A stretch of 64,000 nucleotides of DNA from Streptomyces uncialis (lineage in GTDB: Bacteria; Actinomycetota; Actinomycetes; Streptomycetales; Streptomycetaceae), in contig NZ_CP109583.1 in NCBI RefSeq assembly GCF_036250755.1, forward strand, positions 5,867,501-5,931,500, given 5' to 3'. Positions 40,340 through 48,854 of the stretch are shown here, piece by piece. Under the pieces are notes generated by a model, which did no database searches, had not been told where the DNA came from, and worked only from the letters and a program-made list of their open reading frames with translations. The position numbers were made by a program, and so were the translations under genes. Each line of letters begins with the position of its first letter. Within the stretch, counting starts at the first letter, position 1.

Positions 40340-41300
40340 CCTGTACAGGTTGTCCGGGGGTGCGCAGTTCCCCGCGCCCCTGAGGTGCTGCCCTTTTGCG
40401 GTTGTTCTTCGGGTGCGGGCCGGTCCTCGTTCTTGCGCGGTTCCCCGCGCCCCCGGGTTCGTCCACCTGAACGCATCTGTTCCTGTGCGGGCTGTCCGGG
40501 GGTGCGCAGTTCCTCGCGCCCCTGAGGTGCTGCCCTTTTGCGGTTGTTCTTCGGGTGCGGGGCCGTCCTCGTTCTTGCGCGGTTCCCCGCGCCCCCGGGT
40601 TCGTCCACCTGAACGCATCTGTTCCTGTGCGGGTTGTCCGGGGGTGCGCAGTTCCTCGCGCCCCTGAGGTGCTGCCCTTTTGCGGTCGTTCTTCGGGTGC
40701 GGGCCGGTCCTCGTTTTTGCGCGGTTCCCCGCGCCCCTGGGTTCGCCTACCTGAACGCATCTGTTCCTGTGCGGGTTGTCCGGGGGTGCGCAGTTCCTCG
40801 CGCCCCTGAGGTGCTGCCCTTTTGCGGTCGTTCTTCGGGTGCGGGGCCGTCCTCGTTTTTGCGCGGTTCCCTGCGCCCCTGGGTTCGCCTACCTGAACGC
40901 ATCTGTTCCTGTGCGGGTTGTCCGTGGGTGCGCAGTTGCTCGCGCCCCTGAGGTGCTGCCCTTTTGCGGTCGTTCTTCGGGTGCGGGGCCGTCCTCGTTT
41001 TTGCGCGGTTCCCTGCGCCCCTGGGGTCGTCCACCTGAACGCATCTGTTCCTGTGCGGGTTGTCCGTGGGTGCGCAGTTCCTCGCGCCCCTGAGGTGCTG
41101 CCCTCTTGCGGTCGTTCTTCGGGTGCGGGGCCGTCCTCGTTTTTGCGCGGTTCCCCGCGCCCCTGGGTTCGCCTACCTGAACGCATCTGTTCCTGTGCGG
41201 GTTGTCCGTGGGTGCGCAGTTCCCCGCGCCCCTGAGGTGCTGCCCCATTACGGTCGCTCTTCGGGTGCGGGCCGGTCCTCGTTTGCGCAGTTCCCCGCGC
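40340..41300 (+). repeat. Tandem array with exact 142-bp period
   Basis: The landmark GAGGTGCTGCCC begins at 40382, 40524, 40666, 40808, 40950, 41092 and 41234, always 142 bp apart. Units differ by only a few substitutions and no length change. Each unit contains two GCGC-GTTCC-CGCGCCCC cores separated by two different spacers. Because 142 is not a multiple of three, the open frames through the array shift from unit to unit and are not genes. Confidence 0.95.
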
Positions 41301-41348
41301 CCCTTTGGGGGCGCCTCGGGTTGCTGGGGCTGTCCGTCTTCTGCGGAA

Positions 41349-41485
41349 CCCCCCTCCTCGCGCAGTCGCATGGCTGCGGGAGGGGGTGGGCGGGAATCTC
41401 TGCCCGCAGACTCCGATGCTCTTCAGTCGGGTAAGGGGGATGTCCGACCGAGCGCGTTGGAGCGAGGACGGAGAATCCCGACCGG
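41349..41485. repeat. Core element copy A (about 136 bp)
   Basis: Begins CCCCCTCCTC and ends GAATCCCGACCGG. It is almost identical to 58023-58158: over the central 120 bases I find one substitution (GGGTAAG versus GGGCAAG). It contains potential stems, TGCGGG...CCCGCA around GGGCGGGAATCTCTGCCCGC and GTCC...GGAC further on. It has no credible reading frame. It is flanked on both sides by the modular repeats in opposite orientations. A structured RNA or a mobile non-coding element are both possible. Confidence 0.85.
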
Positions 41486-41865
41486 CCCCGACCCGAAGAA
41501 CCGGCCGGATGCGCCCCAAAGGGGCGCGGGGAACTGCGCGAAACCACCGAGCGACGGCACAGGAACGAAGGGCGCCCAGCCGGACGGACCTCGGAAGCGC
41601 AAGCGAAGGCGACCCGCGGGGAACTGCGCGAAGACGAGAACCGCCCCGCACCCGAAGAGCGACCAGAAGGGGCAGCATCCAGGGGCGCGGGGAACTGCGC
41701 GAAACCACCGAGCGACGGCACAGGAACGAAGTACGTCCCGCCGGACGGACCTGGGAAGCGCAAGCGAAGGCGACCCGCGGGGAACTGCGCACCCCACGAG
41801 CGACGGCACAGGGAACAAGTGCGCCCAGCTGGAACCCCAGGCGCGACGGGGAGCCGTGGAACGTG

Positions 41866-42852
41866 TCAGCGGCGGGGCGCCGGGCGGGACTGGGCGCGCT
41901 GCCAGCCCAGCCAAGCCGACGTGACCATGTCGCGCACATCCCGCTGCGGCTTCCACCCGAGCACCCGCGCGGCCCGATCGGCACAGGCGACGACCCGCGC
42001 GGGGTCCCCCGCCCGCCGCGGCGCGACCTCCGGCGGGAGACGACTGCCCGTGGCGGCCGTGATCTCGCTGATCATCTCGCGCACGGAGACCCCCTCGCCC
42101 CGCCCGATGTTGAGGGTCAGTTCGGCGCCCGGACCCCGCTCCCGCAGATGCCGCGCGGCGGCCACATGCGCCTCGGCCAGGTCCGCGACATGGATGTAGT
42201 CACGTACACAGGTGCCGTCCGGCGTCGCGTGGTCGGTGCCGAAGATACGCGGCGGCCGGTTCGCGGTCAGCCGCTCCAGGACCATGGGGACAAGGTTGAA
42301 CTTGCCGCTGTCCGCGAGTTCGGGTGAGGCGGCCCCCGCGACGTTGAAGTAGCGCAGCGACGCCGTCGACAGCCCATGGGCGCGCCCGGCGGCCCTGACC
42401 AGCCACTCACCGACGAGCTTGGTCTCGCCGTACGGGTTCACCGGCACGCACGGGGTGTCCTCCGTGACCAGCCGGGTGTCCGGCGCGCCGTAGACGGCCG
42501 CCGACGACGAGAAGACGAACGAGGACACCTCGGCCGCCGTCACCGCGTCGAGGAGGACCCGCAGGCCCTCGACGTTCTCGTGGTAGTAGCGCAGCGGGAG
42601 TTCCACGGACTCGTCGACCCGTTTGCGGCCCGCCAGATGCACGACCCCGGTGATCTCGTGCCCGGACAGCGCGCGGGCGACCAGCTTCGGGTCCAGGGTC
42701 GATCCCACCACCAGGGGTACGCCGTCGGGCACCCGGTCGGCGTCGCCGGTGGAGAGGTCGTCGTAGACCACGGTCCGCTCGCCCGCCGCGCGCATCGCGC
42801 GGACGACATGGGCCCCGATGTAGCCGGCACCGCCGGTGATCAGCCAGGTCAT
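41866..42852 (-). CDS. galE: UDP-glucose 4-epimerase
   Basis: A 328-residue short-chain dehydrogenase-type epimerase that interconverts UDP-glucose and UDP-galactose (or the N-acetyl forms). The N-terminal NAD-binding motif is TGGAGYIG, the catalytic Ser lies in FSSSAAVYG and the Tyr-X3-Lys pair is YGETK. The C-terminal sugar-binding segment includes CVRDYIHVADLAEAH. Length is normal. It sits beside glycosyltransferase genes rather than a galactose operon, so it likely supplies UDP-galactose for surface polymer. It is transcribed in the same direction as the GT2 and GT87 genes upstream, after a 245-bp gap that includes the palindrome CGCCCGTACGGGCG at 42949. Confidence 0.93.
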   Translation of the reverse strand: MTWLITGGAGYIGAHVVRAMRAAGERTVVYDDLSTGDADRVPDGVPLVVGSTLDPKLVARALSGHEITGVVHLAGRKRVDESVELPLRYYHENVEGLRVLLDAVTAAEVSSFVFSSSAAVYGAPDTRLVTEDTPCVPVNPYGETKLVGEWLVRAAGRAHGLSTASLRYFNVAGAASPELADSGKFNLVPMVLERLTANRPPRIFGTDHATPDGTCVRDYIHVADLAEAHVAAARHLRERGPGAELTLNIGRGEGVSVREMISEITAATGSRLPPEVAPRRAGDPARVVACADRAARVLGWKPQRDVRDMVTSAWLGWQRAQSRPAPRR

Positions 42853-43097
42853 GGTCGTTGTTCACCCTGTCCTGTCGTATGGGCGCGCGTCTGGCGGCGC
42901 GCGCTGAAGCGTGTCATGCGGTGGTCGCACGGACGCGCGAAGAGGGATCGCCCGTACGGGCGCAGTCTGTCAGAGCCCACCGCCCCCGCGCTGAGCTGCG
43001 ACGCAACCAAGAGGAATTCTGACTTCCCGTCAACAGTGGGCGCAAGTAACCCCTTTGGGTGATCTTCCGCGACGAGGTGCAGTGTCGTGCGCCGGTG

Positions 43098-44960
43098 CTA
43101 CGGGGAGGGCCGCCGTCCGCCGGGGCGCAGCAGCCGGACCAGCCGCCGTCGTGCGACCCCGAGCGCCCCGCGTGGCCCGAGGGCGATCCGCAGCGCGAGC
43201 GCCCCCGAGTGGGTGGCGTAGGGCTGCGCCAGCAGGAAGCCGTGCCGGGGGTCGGGGACGGCGTGGCGCCGCAGGTCCCCGGGTCCCTCCGCGGCGTGCG
43301 CGGTGACCCGGCGCCCGGTGCCGTCGGCGAACCGCAGCCGCACCCGCAGGTCCCATGTCCCGGCGCCCAGCTCCCGCAGCGGCACGGCGGCCTCGGCGGT
43401 CCAGGTGCCGTCGTGCCGCCCGGCGGTGAATTCCACGGCGTGCGCCCATCCCACCCGTCCCGACCGCCGTTCCGCGAACTCCGCGACGGCCGTCACAGGT
43501 CCCGCCGCGGCCACCCGCCCGTACAGCTCGTGCAGCCGGAGCCGCAGCAGTGTCCCGCGCGCGCGGGGGCGCAGCCGGCCCTCGACGGCCAGCGGCAGGG
43601 CCGCGGCGGGCCGGACGACGAGCTTCTCCAGGGTGGCCCCGGGCAGCTCGGCGGACCACACGGGGGTGCCGTCCGGATCGCGCGCGTAGGGCGGCAGCAG
43701 CCGGGCGGGACGGGCGGCGAGTTCCCGCAGCCGTACGAGGTCCCTGGGTTCGGGTGAGACGAGCAGCACGCGCGCGACGAGGCGTCCCGGACTGTCGGCG
43801 GGTTCCAGGTCGGCGCTGTCGAATCCGGCCAGATGGGCGCGGGCGTCGGCCCACCACAGTCGCCGGTACTCGGGGGAGCGGCGGACGAGCTCCTTCGCGT
43901 ACATGCGCAGCGAGAGGTCGAGGAACGCGGCCCGGCTCGCGCGCGCGAGGGACTTCGCGCCCGCCGCGCGGAGGATGTCGACGGCCTGTCCGTGGGCGCG
44001 GGTGCGGGCCCGCCAGTTGTCGACGCCCGCGCGGTCCAGCGAGATCGACAGCCGGGACGCCCCGCGCCGCACATGCCACACATAGACGGGGTCCGGCACG
44101 CGGGCGATCCGGGGCCCGGCGGCGAGCACCCGGGCGGTGAACACGAAGTCCTCGTAGGGGAAGCGGCCGTCGGGGAACCGGATGCCGTGGCCGCGCAGGA
44201 AGTCCGTGCGGTAGAGCTTGTTGACGCACAGGGTGTCCCGCGCGAGCGCCGGGAGATCGGCCGGGTGCTCCACGACGGGCAGCCCGGTGGGTGCTCCGAC
44301 GGGTCCGGCCGGGCCGCTTTCCGGGACGGCCGGGGGGCGTGGGGCGGCCCCGGCCGGGTCGAAGGGTTCGGCGGGGTCGGCCGGTTTCCAGGGGTCCGAC
44401 AGATCCACCAGGTCCAGCGGGTCCTCCGCCGGGTTCACCGGGTTCACCGGGTCCGGCGGGTCCGGCGCGTCCGGTGGTGCCGACGGGGGCGGGGGGAGCG
44501 CCGGATCACCGGGCCCGGTGGGGCGCGGGGTGTACAGCCGGGGCTGCCAGGGGGTGTCGGGGCCGTGGGGGAGTTCGCGGCGTACGCAGAGCCCCGCGGC
44601 GACCTGGGCACGGTGCTCCTGGGCGGCCGTGAGGAGCCGTTCGGCGGCCCGGGGCGGCAGGAGGTCGTCGCTGTCGAGGAACATCACGTACGGGGCCGTG
44701 CAGGCCGCCAGACCGTCGTTGCGGGGGGTGCCGCAGCCGCCGCTGTTGCCGGTGCGGGGCAGGACCCGCAGCCGGGGTTCGCCGTCCGCGAGGGCGGCCA
44801 GTACTTCCCGGCTGCCGTCGGTGGAGCCGTCGTCCACGGCGATCACCTCCCGGACCACCGGCCCTTGGGCCAGGGCGGAGCGCACCGCGTCGGCCACGTG
44901 CGTCGCGTCGTCGTGGCCGATCACGATCACGCTCACCTGGGCGTGGCGCGGGAGTTCCAC
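43098..44960 (-). CDS. Family 2 glycosyltransferase with proline-rich insertion
   Basis: A 620-residue GT2 enzyme. The GT-A core has VSVIVIGHDDATHVADAV, VDDGSTDGS and FLDSDDLLPP (metal-binding DSDD near 96-99). An insert of about 85 residues rich in Pro/Asp/Gly (about 145-228) splits the domain before VCVNKLYRTDFL-type acceptor-region sequence. The C-terminal 300 residues are beta-rich and resemble the tail of the GT2 at 38459. GTG 44960 has GAGGAG eight bases upstream. It overlaps the GT87 gene by 28 bases, so the two are coupled. Confidence 0.87.
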   Translation of the reverse strand: MELPRHAQVSVIVIGHDDATHVADAVRSALAQGPVVREVIAVDDGSTDGSREVLAALADGEPRLRVLPRTGNSGGCGTPRNDGLAACTAPYVMFLDSDDLLPPRAAERLLTAAQEHRAQVAAGLCVRRELPHGPDTPWQPRLYTPRPTGPGDPALPPPPSAPPDAPDPPDPVNPVNPAEDPLDLVDLSDPWKPADPAEPFDPAGAAPRPPAVPESGPAGPVGAPTGLPVVEHPADLPALARDTLCVNKLYRTDFLRGHGIRFPDGRFPYEDFVFTARVLAAGPRIARVPDPVYVWHVRRGASRLSISLDRAGVDNWRARTRAHGQAVDILRAAGAKSLARASRAAFLDLSLRMYAKELVRRSPEYRRLWWADARAHLAGFDSADLEPADSPGRLVARVLLVSPEPRDLVRLRELAARPARLLPPYARDPDGTPVWSAELPGATLEKLVVRPAAALPLAVEGRLRPRARGTLLRLRLHELYGRVAAAGPVTAVAEFAERRSGRVGWAHAVEFTAGRHDGTWTAEAAVPLRELGAGTWDLRVRLRFADGTGRRVTAHAAEGPGDLRRHAVPDPRHGFLLAQPYATHSGALALRIALGPRGALGVARRRLVRLLRPGGRRPSP

Positions 44961-46249
44961 GGAACACTCCTCGGGGTCTCGTGCGCGTCGGGGGCGGGCG
45001 GCGGCGGGCGGCGGGCGCCGGGCGGCCGGGTCGCGCGCCACAGCCGCCGCGCGGACAGCGCGGTCGCGGCGACCAGTAGTCCGTTGCGTGTCAGCAGCAG
45101 CAGACAGCCCGTCCAGCTCGAAGCGACCACCTCCGCGTACAGCAGCGGGTAGACGACCGTGCTGACCGCCGTGGCCAGCACCACCAGCGCCGCCACCGGC
45201 CGCTGGCTGGTGCGGTGCGAGGTGAGGCACACGGCGGCGAGCCCCAGCAGCCACACCAGGTACTGCGGGCTGATGACCCGGCTCGTCGTCGTGAACAGCA
45301 GCACCGCGCACAGGGCCGCGTCGTAGGGCGTGGCCTCGGTCCAGCGGCGGGCCCCCGCGCGCCACACCAGCAGCAGCACCCCGGCGGCGGCGGTCAGCGC
45401 CAGCGACACGGCGGCGACGGTGTCCACCTGGGGGCCGACGAACTCCATCGCGCCGTACCGGTACCGCACCGTCCCGGGCCATCCCGCGTGCCGGGCGAGG
45501 CCCAGCAGGGTGCCGCCCAGCGACTCGATCTGCACCCCGCGCGCGCCTTGCTCGCGCAGGAAGCCCTGCGGGTTGCGGAACGCGACGGCCAGCAGGATCA
45601 ACAGCAGCCCGCCCGTGACGGCCGCCGCCGTCCACGCCCGGCGGGTGGGGCGGCCCCGGGGTGTGCCCAGCAGGATCAGCGCGGGCCACAGCTTCACCGC
45701 GGCCCCGAGCGCCGCGCACACCCCTCCCGCGCGCGCGGACCGCTCCGCGACCAGCAGCCCGGCCACGGCGAAGGCGGTCACCTGTACGTCGTAGCGCGCG
45801 AGCGGCAGATGCAGCAGCAGGGGGAGTGCGCACACCCACAGCGCGGCGCCGCCCAGGGTGCGGCCGGGCCGCAGCCCCGCGCGCGTGAGGGCCGCGGTGA
45901 CGATGGCGTCCGCGAGCAGGGTCAGTGCGACGAACGCCTCGAAATAGGTCAGCCAGGGCACCAGCGCGGGCGCGAGCAGCACGGGTCCCGCGCCCGGTGG
46001 GTACTGCCACAGCGCGTCGCCCACCGGGAAGGTCCCGTCGCCCAGTTGCCCCGCCCAGCGCGCGTACAGATGGTGCACCTCGCGGGACACCCCACCGGAA
46101 CCGAGCAGGACGGAACCGCTGTGCGTGAGCAGGAACAGCATCCCCGCGCGCGTGGCGAGCCATCCGGCCGCCAGGGCGAGCGGTCCGCCGCCGAGGGGCC
46201 GGGTACGGCGTGCGGACGCGCTGCCCGGGACGAGTGTCTGAGGGGTCAT
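44933..46249 (-). CDS. GT87-like polytopic mannosyltransferase family protein
   Basis: A 438-residue membrane protein with about ten hydrophobic segments. The first loop contains REVHHLYARWAGQL and the later ALWQYPPGAGPVLL and LPLARYDVQVTA. KLWPALILLG and SPQYLVWLLGL are typical of the GT87 (formerly DUF2029) family. These enzymes transfer sugars from polyprenyl-phosphate donors outside the membrane. ATG 46249 is preferred; a TACGCT hexamer seven bases before it suggests a leaderless start, and a GTG at 46270 is the alternative. It heads the minus-strand set with GT2 and perhaps galE. Confidence 0.83.
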   Translation of the reverse strand: MTPQTLVPGSASARRTRPLGGGPLALAAGWLATRAGMLFLLTHSGSVLLGSGGVSREVHHLYARWAGQLGDGTFPVGDALWQYPPGAGPVLLAPALVPWLTYFEAFVALTLLADAIVTAALTRAGLRPGRTLGGAALWVCALPLLLHLPLARYDVQVTAFAVAGLLVAERSARAGGVCAALGAAVKLWPALILLGTPRGRPTRRAWTAAAVTGGLLLILLAVAFRNPQGFLREQGARGVQIESLGGTLLGLARHAGWPGTVRYRYGAMEFVGPQVDTVAAVSLALTAAAGVLLLVWRAGARRWTEATPYDAALCAVLLFTTTSRVISPQYLVWLLGLAAVCLTSHRTSQRPVAALVVLATAVSTVVYPLLYAEVVASSWTGCLLLLTRNGLLVAATALSARRLWRATRPPGARRPPPPAPDAHETPRSVPWNSRATPR

Positions 46250-46412
46250 CAGCGGGAGCGTATGCCGCACAACGGACGAGACCCCGCCTAATACGCCCAG
46301 GCGCCACCGTATGACCAGAAAATCGCCCGCATGCTGCTCAAGACCTGCCTCGCGGCCCGCTGCGCGCGGGAGGGCCGGCGAACTGCCGCGCGGGGCCGCC
46401 CGTCGTGTGTCC

Positions 46413-46745
46413 TCATGGCGTACCGCTCGGCGACTCGGTCGCGGCGAGGCGCAGGATCGGCCCGAGCAGGTCCGGGAAGCGGGCGCCGAGATCGTCGGCG
46501 CGCAGCCGGATGCGCCGGTGCCGACCGTCGACGGTCATGCTGATCAGACCGGCCTCGCGCAGGATCCGCCAGTGGTTGGACAGCGTCGACAGCGGCACGG
46601 TCAGCCCTTCGGCGAGCGCGGAACAGGTCGAGTCCGGGCTTCCCATGGCTCGCCGCACCAGCTCCAGACGTACCGGATCGCCGAGCGCGTGCAGCACCGG
46701 TGCGAGCGTCAACGACTCGGTCGAGGGCTGGGGCAGTGGTCGCAT
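46413..46745 (-). CDS. ArsR-like winged-helix transcriptional regulator
   Basis: A 110-residue single-domain repressor. It has the ArsR-family pattern APVLHALGDPVRLELVRRA, then a recognition-helix segment TVPLSTLSNHWRILREAGLI and the wing GRHRRIRL. There is only one cysteine in the region (DSTCSALAE), so a metal-thiol site is unlikely and the effector is probably organic. It is divergent from an MFS exporter, with a clear inverted repeat between them, so it most likely represses both. Confidence 0.92.
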   Translation of the reverse strand: MRPLPQPSTESLTLAPVLHALGDPVRLELVRRAMGSPDSTCSALAEGLTVPLSTLSNHWRILREAGLISMTVDGRHRRIRLRADDLGARFPDLLGPILRLAATESPSGTP

Positions 46746-46768
46746 GGCCCGATCCTAACATTCAGTTC

Positions 46769-46793
46769 GATAGTTCGGGATTATGGAACTATC
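46769..46793. promoter_or_regulatory. Operator between ArsR-like regulator and MFS gene
   Basis: GATAGTTC - nine bases - GAACTATC, a perfect 8-bp inverted repeat, with an extra CAGTTCGA just before it that repeats the AGTTC half-site. It lies 24 bp from the regulator start and about 54 bp from the exporter start. It is AT-rich against the local background, as expected for a bound promoter. Confidence 0.75.
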
Positions 46794-46846
46794 CTGGAAG
46801 TTCTTCGACGCCCTCAGGGGCATCCGCGTCGCAGAAGGGAACGGCG

Positions 46847-48307
46847 TTGACCGCACACCAGGACTTACCGAAGGCCGAGGCACCCGAGGCAGTGGACAGG
46901 CGGCCGAAGCGGACAGCGCTCCTGCTCACCGTGACCTGTATGGGGCAGTTCATGGTGCTGCTCGACAGCACGATCGTCGGCGCGGCGCTGCCCGATATGC
47001 AGCAGCGCCTGCACCTCCGGCTGGACGGCCTGCAATGGATCGTCGACTCCTATGTGCTGCTCGTCGCCATGCTGCTGCTCTCCGGCGGTGTCCTCGCCGA
47101 CCGTCTCGGCCGCAAACGCGTGTTCCTGGCCGGTGCGACGGTGTTCACCCTCGCCTCGGTGCTGTGCGCCGCCGCCCCCTCGCCGGGATGGCTGATCGCT
47201 GGACGCGCGCTCCAGGGCATCGGGGCCGCCGCGCTGAGCCCCGCCTCGCTGGCTCTGCTCGCCGCCGCCCACCCCGTGCCGCAGGACCGCGTCAAGGCCA
47301 TCGGGCTGTGGGCCGGACTCAGCGGGATCGGCCTGGCCGCCGGACCGGCCGCCGGCGGGGTCCTGGTGGACGCGTTCGGCTGGCCGGCCATCTTCCTCGT
47401 CAACGTACCCATCGGCGCCGTCCTGCTCGTGGCCGCTCTGTACGTCCTGACCGAGTCCAGCGACCCGGCCGCACCGGCGATCGACATCCCGGGCGCGGCC
47501 CTGTCCGTCCTCGGTGTGGGGGCGCTGTCCTTCGGACTGATCGAGGGCGGTTCCCGCGGCTGGACCTCGCCGGTGATCCTCGGCAGCTTCGCCGCCGCGG
47601 TGGTGACCCTCGCCGCCTTCGTCGCCGTCGAACAGCGCGCTCCGGCACCGATGCTGCCGCTGCGGCTGTTCCGGCAGCGGCTGTTCACCGTCTCCAGCAC
47701 CGCGATGGCCGTCGTCGGTTTCGCGCTCATGGGGTCGTCCTTCTTCTTCTCCCAGTTCTTCGTCCACGTCCAGGGCAGTTCGATCCTGCGCGCGGGCCTC
47801 CAGACCCTGCCCGTCACCCTCGCCATGGTCGTCGTCAGCCCGTACGCGGGCCGTCTCGCCGTCAGGTACGGCTTCCGGATCGTGGTCACCACCGGCCTCG
47901 CCCTGGCCGGACCGGGGCTGCTGGCACTGGGCTTCGTCCAGGCCGACACCGCCTACGCGCACGTCTGGTGGCGACTGGCCGTCACCGGCGTCGGATTCGC
48001 CCTGGCCATGTCCCCGCTGACCGGAGCCGCCATCCAGGCCGTCGGCACGCACGAGAGCGGACTCGCGTCGGGTGTCATCAGCACCACCCGGCAGATCGGC
48101 GCGGTGCTCGGGGTGGCGGTCCTCGGAGCGGTCGTCCGCACCCGGCAGTCCGGCGGCGCCTCCTTCGAGGCAGCCCTCAGCAGCGCCTTCGTCGTGGCGG
48201 GCGCCGTCACCCTGGCCGGCGCCGTGGTCACCGGCCTGTGGCTGTGGACGCGCCGTGGAACGGGAGCAGCATCGTGTCCGACGCCCCCTCACGTCCCACG
48301 GCGGTGA
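46847..48307 (+). CDS. MFS multidrug-type exporter (DHA2, 14-TMS)
   Basis: A 486-residue drug:H+ antiporter of the DHA2 family. It shows TCMGQFMVLLDSTIVGAALP in the first helix, motif A as GGVLADRLGRKRVF, and motif C as GLSGIGLAAGPAAGGVLVD. About 14 hydrophobic segments are visible. The likely start is TTG 46847 (LTAHQDLPKAE), preceded by GAAGGGA; no ATG or GTG is well placed. It is divergent from the ArsR-like repressor and probably induced by the exported compound. Its 3' end overlaps the convergent GNAT gene by 80 bp. Confidence 0.92.
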   Translation: MTAHQDLPKAEAPEAVDRRPKRTALLLTVTCMGQFMVLLDSTIVGAALPDMQQRLHLRLDGLQWIVDSYVLLVAMLLLSGGVLADRLGRKRVFLAGATVFTLASVLCAAAPSPGWLIAGRALQGIGAAALSPASLALLAAAHPVPQDRVKAIGLWAGLSGIGLAAGPAAGGVLVDAFGWPAIFLVNVPIGAVLLVAALYVLTESSDPAAPAIDIPGAALSVLGVGALSFGLIEGGSRGWTSPVILGSFAAAVVTLAAFVAVEQRAPAPMLPLRLFRQRLFTVSSTAMAVVGFALMGSSFFFSQFFVHVQGSSILRAGLQTLPVTLAMVVVSPYAGRLAVRYGFRIVVTTGLALAGPGLLALGFVQADTAYAHVWWRLAVTGVGFALAMSPLTGAAIQAVGTHESGLASGVISTTRQIGAVLGVAVLGAVVRTRQSGGASFEAALSSAFVVAGAVTLAGAVVTGLWLWTRRGTGAASCPTPPHVPRR

Positions 48308-48764
48308 AGCCACGGGCGGCATAGAGACGGACGGCCGGGTTCCCGTCCTCCACGCTGAGGCTCAGCCCGTCGGCGCCGGACCGCTCCGCCAGCCTCACCA
48401 GTTCGTCCAGCAGGGCACTCCCGACACCACGTCCCCGATATGCGGGCAGAACACCGATGGTCAGCTCCGGCACCTGCGGGCCGACATGGCCGTACCCGGG
48501 TTCGTCGGCCGGGAAGACCCGCGCCCAGGCAGCACCCACAGGCCGCCCGGCGTCGTCCTCGGCCACCACGCCGAAGTCTCCCGGCCGGGGCCACCCCGTG
48601 ACGTAGTGCGCGATGTCCGGCGTCCCCAGGGCCTCGTCAAGGGTGAACCGGGGCCCGTCCCAGTTGAACGCCGCGAGCAGCACCTCCCCCAGAAACCCCC
48701 CGTCCCCCGCCCCCGCGGCCCGCAACCGAACCCCCGCACCGAAAACACCCGCCCCATCCGTCAT
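48228..48764 (-). CDS. GNAT family N-acetyltransferase
   Basis: A 178-residue single-domain GNAT. The acetyl-CoA loop reads YRGRGVGSALLDELVRLAE and the C-terminal part LSLSVEDGNPAVRLYAARGF is characteristic. Tail-to-tail with the MFS exporter, it may form a detoxification set with it (export plus modification), but this is inference from location. Its last 80 bases are antisense to the exporter's end. Confidence 0.92.
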   Translation of the reverse strand: MTDGAGVFGAGVRLRAAGAGDGGFLGEVLLAAFNWDGPRFTLDEALGTPDIAHYVTGWPRPGDFGVVAEDDAGRPVGAAWARVFPADEPGYGHVGPQVPELTIGVLPAYRGRGVGSALLDELVRLAERSGADGLSLSVEDGNPAVRLYAARGFTAVGREGASDTMLLPFHGASTATGR

Positions 48765-48854
48765 CCCCCCTACCTACCAACACCCCCACACCCCCCGCGA
48801 CCCATTAACCCCCAGTCCACAGGAACAGCCCCGCACCCGAAGGACATCATCAGC

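Larger units (their letters stand above)
40197..41860. repeat. Large modular repeat complex with inverted arms around a core
   Basis: The left arm (40197 to about 41330) carries the GCGC-GTTCC-CGCGCCCC modules in forward orientation and includes the 142-bp tandem array. The right arm (about 41510-41860) carries the same modules in reverse (GGGGCGCGGGGAACTGCGC). Between them lies the 136-bp core at 41349-41485. The outer ends match as inverted repeats: CTTGTTCCCTGTGCCGTCGC-like on the left, GCGACGGCACAGGGAACAAG on the right. It fills the 1.67-kb gap between the GT2 gene and galE. No gene or transposase is present. Confidence 0.88.

Noticed and set aside
40340..41300. CRISPR array
   Set aside because: The whole 142-bp unit repeats. 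There are no unique spacers of about 30-40 bp between short identical repeats, and no cas gene is present.
40214..41434. Small frames encoding repeated CAVPRAP-type peptides, suggesting a repeat-protein family
   Set aside because: The 142-bp period is not a multiple of three, the same peptides appear in several frames and both strands, and there are no ribosome sites.
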